Made by a program: the position numbers and the translations under genes | The notes under the pieces: model-generated | Told to the model about the DNA's origin: nothing | What the model saw: only the letters and a program-made list of their open reading frames with translations | Database searches by the model: none | Origin: Baffinella frigidus | Lineage: Eukaryota; Cryptophyceae; Cryptomonadales; Baffinellaceae | NCBI GenBank assembly: GCA_026770585.1 | Contig: MU646836.1 | Location: 54,992-116,627 of the forward strand | DNA length: 61,636 nt | Reading direction: 5' to 3' | Shown here: in pieces, positions 57,001 to 61,636 of the stretch | Layout of the letters: each line of letters starts with the position of its first letter | Position numbering within the stretch: the stretch's first letter is position 1

Positions 57001-60000
57001 TAAAGAAGGGAGGACCTAGAGATGTAGGTCCGACGTCATACGTTCAATCCACGTCTCTTCTCCAGGGGAGAGAGGACCTATGGATGGGATGTAGAGGACG
57101 CGCTCGGCGAGAACGAAGCCGACCGGAAAGAACAGGTTCGAGGCCGGGATGAACGGCAGTGCCAGCAGCGCCCCCGCTTTGGCTGCGCACCATCACTGGT
57201 CAGCTGTATTCCAGGAGATTCCAATATCAGTAGCTACCACTCGAGGTCAAAAAAACGCGGTTTATTTGAAACCACGGTTTAAAACCGCCCCGCCTGGCTG
57301 CTTACCTCCAGATCAGGGTTTAGGAATCCTGCACCCTAAACCCTACACCTCGCCGTGGCTGCTCACCACCAGTGGTCGGACGTGTTCTATAGGAGAGTGC
57401 AATACACATAGGTGTGTAGTGAATAGTCACTTAACAGCCACCGGGGGCTTCACGGATACGGTCAATTTCAACAATCCGATTGCCAAGGCTGCTCACCACC
57501 AGGTACGTCACCCTACACCCTACTAGGAACCCTTCACCCTACACCCTACGAGGAACCCTTCACCCTACACCCTACTAGGACCCTTCACCCTACACCCTAC
57601 TAGGAACCGTTCACCCTATACCCTACTAGGAACCCTTCACCCTACACCCTACACCTGGCCTTGGAGGCTCGCCAACAATATTCAGGCTTGTTAAATGAGA
57701 TTGCAATACACGTGGGAACGTAGTCAAAACATGGCGCGAAAACGCAGGGATCCTGTCCCTTCAATGCCCATTGGGGGGATAAATCGAGCTTGGTTCATCC
57801 GCGCTCACACAACCGCCAGTCCTCCTAAACACACACCAGCTCTGTTCCAGGAAATTTGGACTCGTAGATATTTCACCCCCCCCCGGAAATTTCAGGTGAA
57901 TTTCATGGGGGGGGGGTCAAAATTCACCTGTACAATTTCGGAGGGGAGGGCGAAATATCTACGAGGCCAAATTTACTCGAAAAGAGCTAGATACAGCTCT
58001 CCAAGTTCTTGAGACCGACAGGAGGTGTTTTCTGGGGCAGCAAATCGATACGAGATATCCAGCATCAACAATGGAAGCCCCGTCGAAAATGGGGCGGGAG
58101 GGCAACCTGCGAAGGTGGCGGCAGGGCGCGAGAAGGAGGTGAGCGTTGCGATGCACGAGGTGGCGGCGAGCGCAGCGAGCGAGAGGAAGAGCAGCACCGA
58201 CCCGATGTTGCGTGAGTCCTCCCACTGAGTGTGTGCGTCCATCGTGCGTCAGGAGAGCGTCATGACACCCTTTTTTGTACGAAGGGGTACGTGCGCGTGC
58301 AGGCGTGCAGGCGTGGGTGTATCCGGGGGCATGCTGTTCCAAACTCCTCGAACGCGAGCGCCGGCACCGCTCGCGAGGCAACGCTGTTGGATGCCAACGG
58401 GGTGACAGCGCGCTGCAGCACCGAGCCAAATCAGACCCTCCCGATGAGGACACGCCTGCCGCTCCCTGCCGCAGAGCCTAGCGGCGGCGACGGAGGGCGA
58501 TGCCGGCAGGAGGGGAGTCGGGCGGGAGGAGGAAGGAGGGGAACGTTGATCACTTGTGTAGGTTGATCACTTTCAAGAAGGCTCTAGCACCTGTTTACAG
58601 GGACTTTACGAGGTGAATACAGAAGAAGAAGAAGTGTTTGGGCGGGAGGAGGGGGCGCACAGTTTCGACGGGGGAGATGGAGCCCATGCTCCAGTCGCAG
58701 CAGAGGGGGTGGGGGTAGAGGAGGAGCGCTGCGTTACGCGAATACACGTGCCAGTACGTCAGGTACCTGCCGAGTAACACCGGATGAGACCAACCAACAC
58801 CGGATGAGACCCACCATCCCAACACGACAGGCGCGCACCTCGAGAAACGGTCCTGAATGAAGGCCACGAAGTTGTTGTGCGCCGTGAAGCGCGGCACGCC
58901 CTCCATCAGCCCCACGCGCGCCCTTCCCGCCCACACCCCGAACACCACCACCGCCGCGCTTCTCCCCATGAATCCCGCGCCACTTCCCCGCCCACTCACG
59001 CTTCTTGCGCCGGGGGAGGCCGCGTCACTGCCTGCATTAGGGTTAGGGTTTAGGGTTAGGTTTGGGTTTGGGGTGTTGGGTTTGGGATTGGGGGTTTGGG
59101 GTTTGGGGTTTGGGGTTTGGGGTTTGGGGTTTGGGGTTTGGGGTTTGAGGTTTGGGGTTTGGAGTTTGGGGTTAAGGGTTGATGTTTGGGGTTTGGGGTT
59201 TAGGGTTTGGGGTGTAGGGTTCAGGGTTGAGGATGTCCTAGAGCCGTGGCGTGGTCACGCGGGGGCGGGCGGAGCGGGCGGACGAGATGGCCAGGGTTAG
59301 CGTGTGGGAGTTAGGCTTCAAGGTTCAGGGTGCAGGGTCCAGGGTCCCAACCTGGAAGGGTGGCTTGGTCGCGCAGAGGTGGACGGAGCGGGGGGATGAG
59401 GCGGATTTGGTTGTGGCATGCGTCGAAGAGGATCAGCAGCGCGAGGACTGTTATCCCGATCTGCACAGGCACCCAGGCGACCGTTGAAGCGTTTTCAACG
59501 ATGGAAGCATCGGACCAACTGCGTGGAAGTGTTGATTGCCATCTGAAGCGGGGCGCGTAGGCACATCGCAGAGAGCGAGAGCGAGATAGAGAGAGAGAGA
59601 GCGAGAGAGAGAGCGAGATACAGAGCGAGAGAGCGAGCGAGCGAGAGAGCGAGAGAGAGAGAGGGGGAGAGAGAGACGACGTTATCCAACTGCTGGCGGA
59701 AGCAAGAAAAACGAACCCGGATTCCAACACTCGTACCCAACGACGACCGGTTAAACGAAGGGGCTCAAAGGGACAGCACCTCCTTAGACAGTGTACTCGC
59801 CCCCGCCGCGGCAAGCGATCCCACAAACGACAAGCCGCGGAGCAGGAATCGTCCGCGCATCGCCGCGGCAGGGAAGTAGAGGAGGAGGGAGAGGAGGAAG
59901 AGCAGCGCTGAGAGGATGTCGGCACGCCCGACCAGACCTGTGTTCCCCCCTCTGTCAACTTATCCGCGCGGCGTCCGTGAGAAATGTCAACTTTGCACGC

Positions 60001-61175
60001 TGGCCGTGAGAAGTGCTACGCGCAGACGTTGCACCGTATACTGTGAACCCTGGACCCTCAACCACACAAGGCTGATCCAACACCCTTTTTGTAAGTCTAC
60101 TATCTGAGAGAGGTGGCGGGCGCTGACTGTTGACTTACTCGGGGACGGGGTGTGAGAGCAATCCCTGAGCAGGCAACAGCCAAGAGCATGTTCGTTTCAC
60201 ACCGCCCTGCAAATGCGCGTCCGCGGTCGTGCTACGCGATGCACAACGGTGGCATACTTGCTACTTCTGCCTGAGTCAACCTAGTCTCCTCGAAACGAGA
60301 AGACCGGAAGTTGATTCCCGGCGGATTTGTACAAATCCGTCAACTTTCGGAGTGAAACAAGATCAGTGAGCCCAACGCAGACAGAGTGCGGGACCTGCGA
60401 CAGCCTCGGAGTGAACAGGGTGGGAGGCGAAGAGGAGCGCTGCTGCCGCCACCGGGAACGGCCCCACCTCCGCGGGAAATATCCTGATGTCGATCCCATT
60501 CGCGTTTCAGTACGCGTATTGATAGCCGTTAACGTGTCTTCCGCCACCAGTTGAATACACGTCGCCGAATGTGGGGCGGCGCCGTCAGAGGGGTGGTACT
60601 TGCGAGTGTGTGGAAGGTGCAGGTACTGCTACACTGACCGGTTCGGCAGTCTCGCTGGAGTGGTTCGATGCCGTCACGCCTCTCCCTGCCTTGAGCGTTT
60701 CGCAGTCGTGGTCTGTGCTGTCGATTCACGGTGGTTTCCTCTTTCCAGGTGCATCGTGTGACCACATGCGCGGGGGGGGGTGCGAGTGGAGAATGGCGGT
60801 GAGGGTTTCCAGAGAACGACACGAGGCAGATGGCGAGGGTTTGGGTTTAGGGCTTAGGGCTTAGGGCTTAGGGTTTAGGGTTTTGGTTTAGGGTTTATGG
60901 TTTAGGGTTCAGGGTGTAGGGTTTAGGGTTTAGGGTTGAGGGGTTAGGGTTGAGGGTTGAGGGTTTTGGGTTCAGGGTTTAGGGTTCAGGGTTTAGTGTT
61001 CAGGGTTTAGGGTTTAGGGTGTAGGGTTTGAGGTTTGGTGTTCAGGGTTGAGGGGTTAGGGTTGAGGGTTCAGGGTTTAGGGTTTCGATGGGGATGTGAC
61101 CAGAGGGAGGCAGTAGGGACGAGGAGCGCGGAGACGGCAGAGTGGAGCGCCAGATTCGTGATGTGGAACGCCCGC
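51055..61175 (-). CDS. TMTC: TMTC-family transmembrane and TPR-containing protein, 5' part beyond the right edge
   Basis: TMTC proteins are ER membrane proteins with a multi-pass N-terminal region (including DUF1736) and C-terminal TPRs; animal members are linked to O-mannosylation of cadherins. Exons (minus): 61121-61175, 60395-60483, 59780-59937, 59352-59460, 58839-59031, 58661-58766, 58107-58224, 57078-57182, 56320-56432, 55978-56046, 55420-55461, 55041-55067, 54922-54998, 54457-54568, 53752-53847, 52440-53329, 51896-51959, 51055-51180. Landmarks are [97 protein letters not shown] and several TPRs ([14 protein letters not shown]). Phases agree at all junctions except between the first two exons, where one exon is missing. 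The start lies right of the window. Confidence 0.92.
51191..51458. mobile_element. MITE-like element(s), copy 4, partly disrupted
   Basis: CCCTTTAAGTGGCCAGTA at 51194 and a fuller copy at about 51363-51458 (AGTGGCCAGTAGGATCACAC, CCCTACCGTAGGGCCCTACG, GGCCACTTATGGG), separated by an AACCACA array. Lies in the last TMTC intron. Confidence 0.65.
52440..53329 (-). CDS. TMTC: TMTC exon with a long charged, lysine-rich insertion between TPRs
   Basis: The exon begins with a TPR helix pair ([20 protein letters not shown]) and then runs into about 240 residues of low complexity: a polyproline run, Gly/Ser/Lys-rich sequence ([18 protein letters not shown]), and a highly charged block ([20 protein letters not shown], followed by an Arg/Glu-rich helix). 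It returns to a TPR-like helix ([15 protein letters not shown]) before the donor GA|GTGAGA, in phase with [20 protein letters not shown]. Such an insert is not typical of TMTC proteins. It is open for 890 nt without stops and both junctions are in phase, so I take it as coding. Confidence 0.75.
55041..55067 (-). CDS. TMTC: 27-nt microexon of TMTC
   Basis: Nine codons, ALATANVKY, between a GGAG acceptor and a TAC|GTGTAC donor, phase 0. It links HYNLGH of the preceding 42-nt exon to [16 protein letters not shown] of the next, completing the turn between two TPR helices. Found because the TPR spacing was too short without it. Confidence 0.7.
56690..57075. repeat. Tandem 120-150-bp repeat in a TMTC intron
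   Basis: Three diverged units share ATGTAGGTCCGACGTCATAC followed by GTTCAATAAAAGTCTT (at about 56756, 56905 and 57022), separated by purine-rich GGGAGGGGATG sequence. Confidence 0.85.
57520..57655. repeat. 26-bp minisatellite in a TMTC intron
   Basis: Five units of about 26 bp (CCTACTAGGAACCCTTCACC plus CTACAC), itself built from CCCTACA-type heptamers. Confidence 0.9.
59035..59235 (+). repeat. GGGTTTG array in a TMTC intron
   Basis: Homogeneous GGGTTTG (59090-59160) within degenerate GGGTTTAG, beginning four bases from the acceptor of exon 58839-59031. Confidence 0.95.
59575..59675. repeat. GA / GAGC microsatellite in a TMTC intron
   Basis: GAGAGAGAGCGA-type repeat of about 100 bp. Confidence 0.95.
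60840..61090 (+). repeat. GGGTTTAG array in a TMTC intron
   Basis: Degenerate telomere-like repeat, G-rich on plus, filling the intron downstream of exon 61121-61175. Confidence 0.95.
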
Positions 61176-61464
61176 CTGCCGCCGGGACACCACTCCGACT
61201 CACAAGGCGCTCACCATCAAAAACTCGGAAGGACCTCACGATGAACAAGGCGCTCAACATCAAAAAGGGGCTCGAGATGACGAAGGTGGTTGGAGTGTCC
61301 ATGGTGCGGCATTACTCGCGTGAGTAATTCAGTTATAGCTGTGCGTTGGCCACATCTCCGTTCTGACCCGCCTGGCATGGCCATCATCTTTTTGAGGTAT
61401 CGAATGTCTTCGTCCCGTGTTGAGAGCGAGGTTTCGGGGTAGTAGGGAGCCTCAGGGGTAGCGT

Positions 61465-61636
61465 TGAGGGTTTACGGTTTGGGTTTAGGTTTTAGGGTGT
61501 AGGTTTCAAGGAGTAGGGGGTAAGATTTAGGGTTTAGGGTTCAGGGTTTAGGGTTTGGGGTTTAAGGTGTAGGGTTTTTTTTTTTTTGTTTGGGGTTTAG
61601 GGTTTAGGGTTTAGGGTTTAGGGTTTAGGGTTTAGG
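61465..61636 (+). repeat. GGGTTTAG array at the right edge
   Basis: Begins degenerate and becomes perfect TTTAGGG for the last 45 bases of the window, with an 11-T run at about 61577. The window ends inside it. Confidence 0.95.

Noticed and set aside
61465-61636. True chromosome telomere at the right edge
   Set aside because: The array is degenerate except for its last 45 bases, the same motif fills introns throughout, and the TMTC gene appears to continue to the right, so a chromosome end is unlikely.

Overview
This is eukaryotic nuclear DNA from an intron-dense genome. Bacterial gene finding does not apply: the real genes are chains of short exons (27 to about 1,400 nt) with GT-AG introns stuffed with degenerate telomere-like repeat (TTTAGGG/CCCTAAA and relatives), microsatellites and minisatellites. 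I rebuilt genes by reading both strands for conserved protein blocks and then testing whether acceptor, donor and codon phase agree from exon to exon. Homology calls are from memory of the families, not from a search. The organism is most likely a microbial alga or other protist. TTTAGGG-type repeat, DNA-PKcs, TMTC and an RRS1 with a signal peptide would fit a secondary-plastid alga such as a cryptophyte, but the window does not prove this.

Layout. 111-29,745 (minus): one giant gene for the DNA-dependent protein kinase catalytic subunit (DNA-PKcs, PRKDC). I see 59 exons, about 9.6 kb of coding sequence (about 3,200 codons), from the start codon to the beginning of the FAT domain. The rest of FAT and the kinase domain lie beyond the left edge. 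An assembly gap (20,742-21,350) probably hides one exon. Divergently, about 30.36-32.74 kb (plus): a SpoU/TrmH-family RNA methyltransferase. 34.1-37.35 kb (minus): a homologue of the ribosome-biogenesis factor RRS1 that starts with a signal-peptide-like sequence. 37.8-44.0 kb (plus): an SLC35F6-type drug/metabolite-superfamily transporter. 44-51 kb: mostly repeats plus one unidentified minus-strand exon near 48 kb. 51.06-61.18 kb (minus): a TMTC-family membrane protein (polytopic N-terminal part with DUF1736, C-terminal TPRs), entering from the right edge and complete at its 3' end.

The genes do not form a pathway. DNA-PKcs serves DNA double-strand-break repair by end joining, the methyltransferase and RRS1 serve RNA modification and ribosome assembly, SLC35F6 is a membrane transporter and TMTC proteins are secretory-pathway O-mannosyltransferase-type proteins. 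Most notable are two SQ/TQ-rich exons in DNA-PKcs at the positions of the human ABCDE and PQR autophosphorylation clusters, repeated partial duplications of exon ends into the neighbouring introns ('exon echoes'), a sense-strand bias of the telomere-like intron repeats, a small inverted-repeat (MITE-like) family, and the signal peptide on RRS1.
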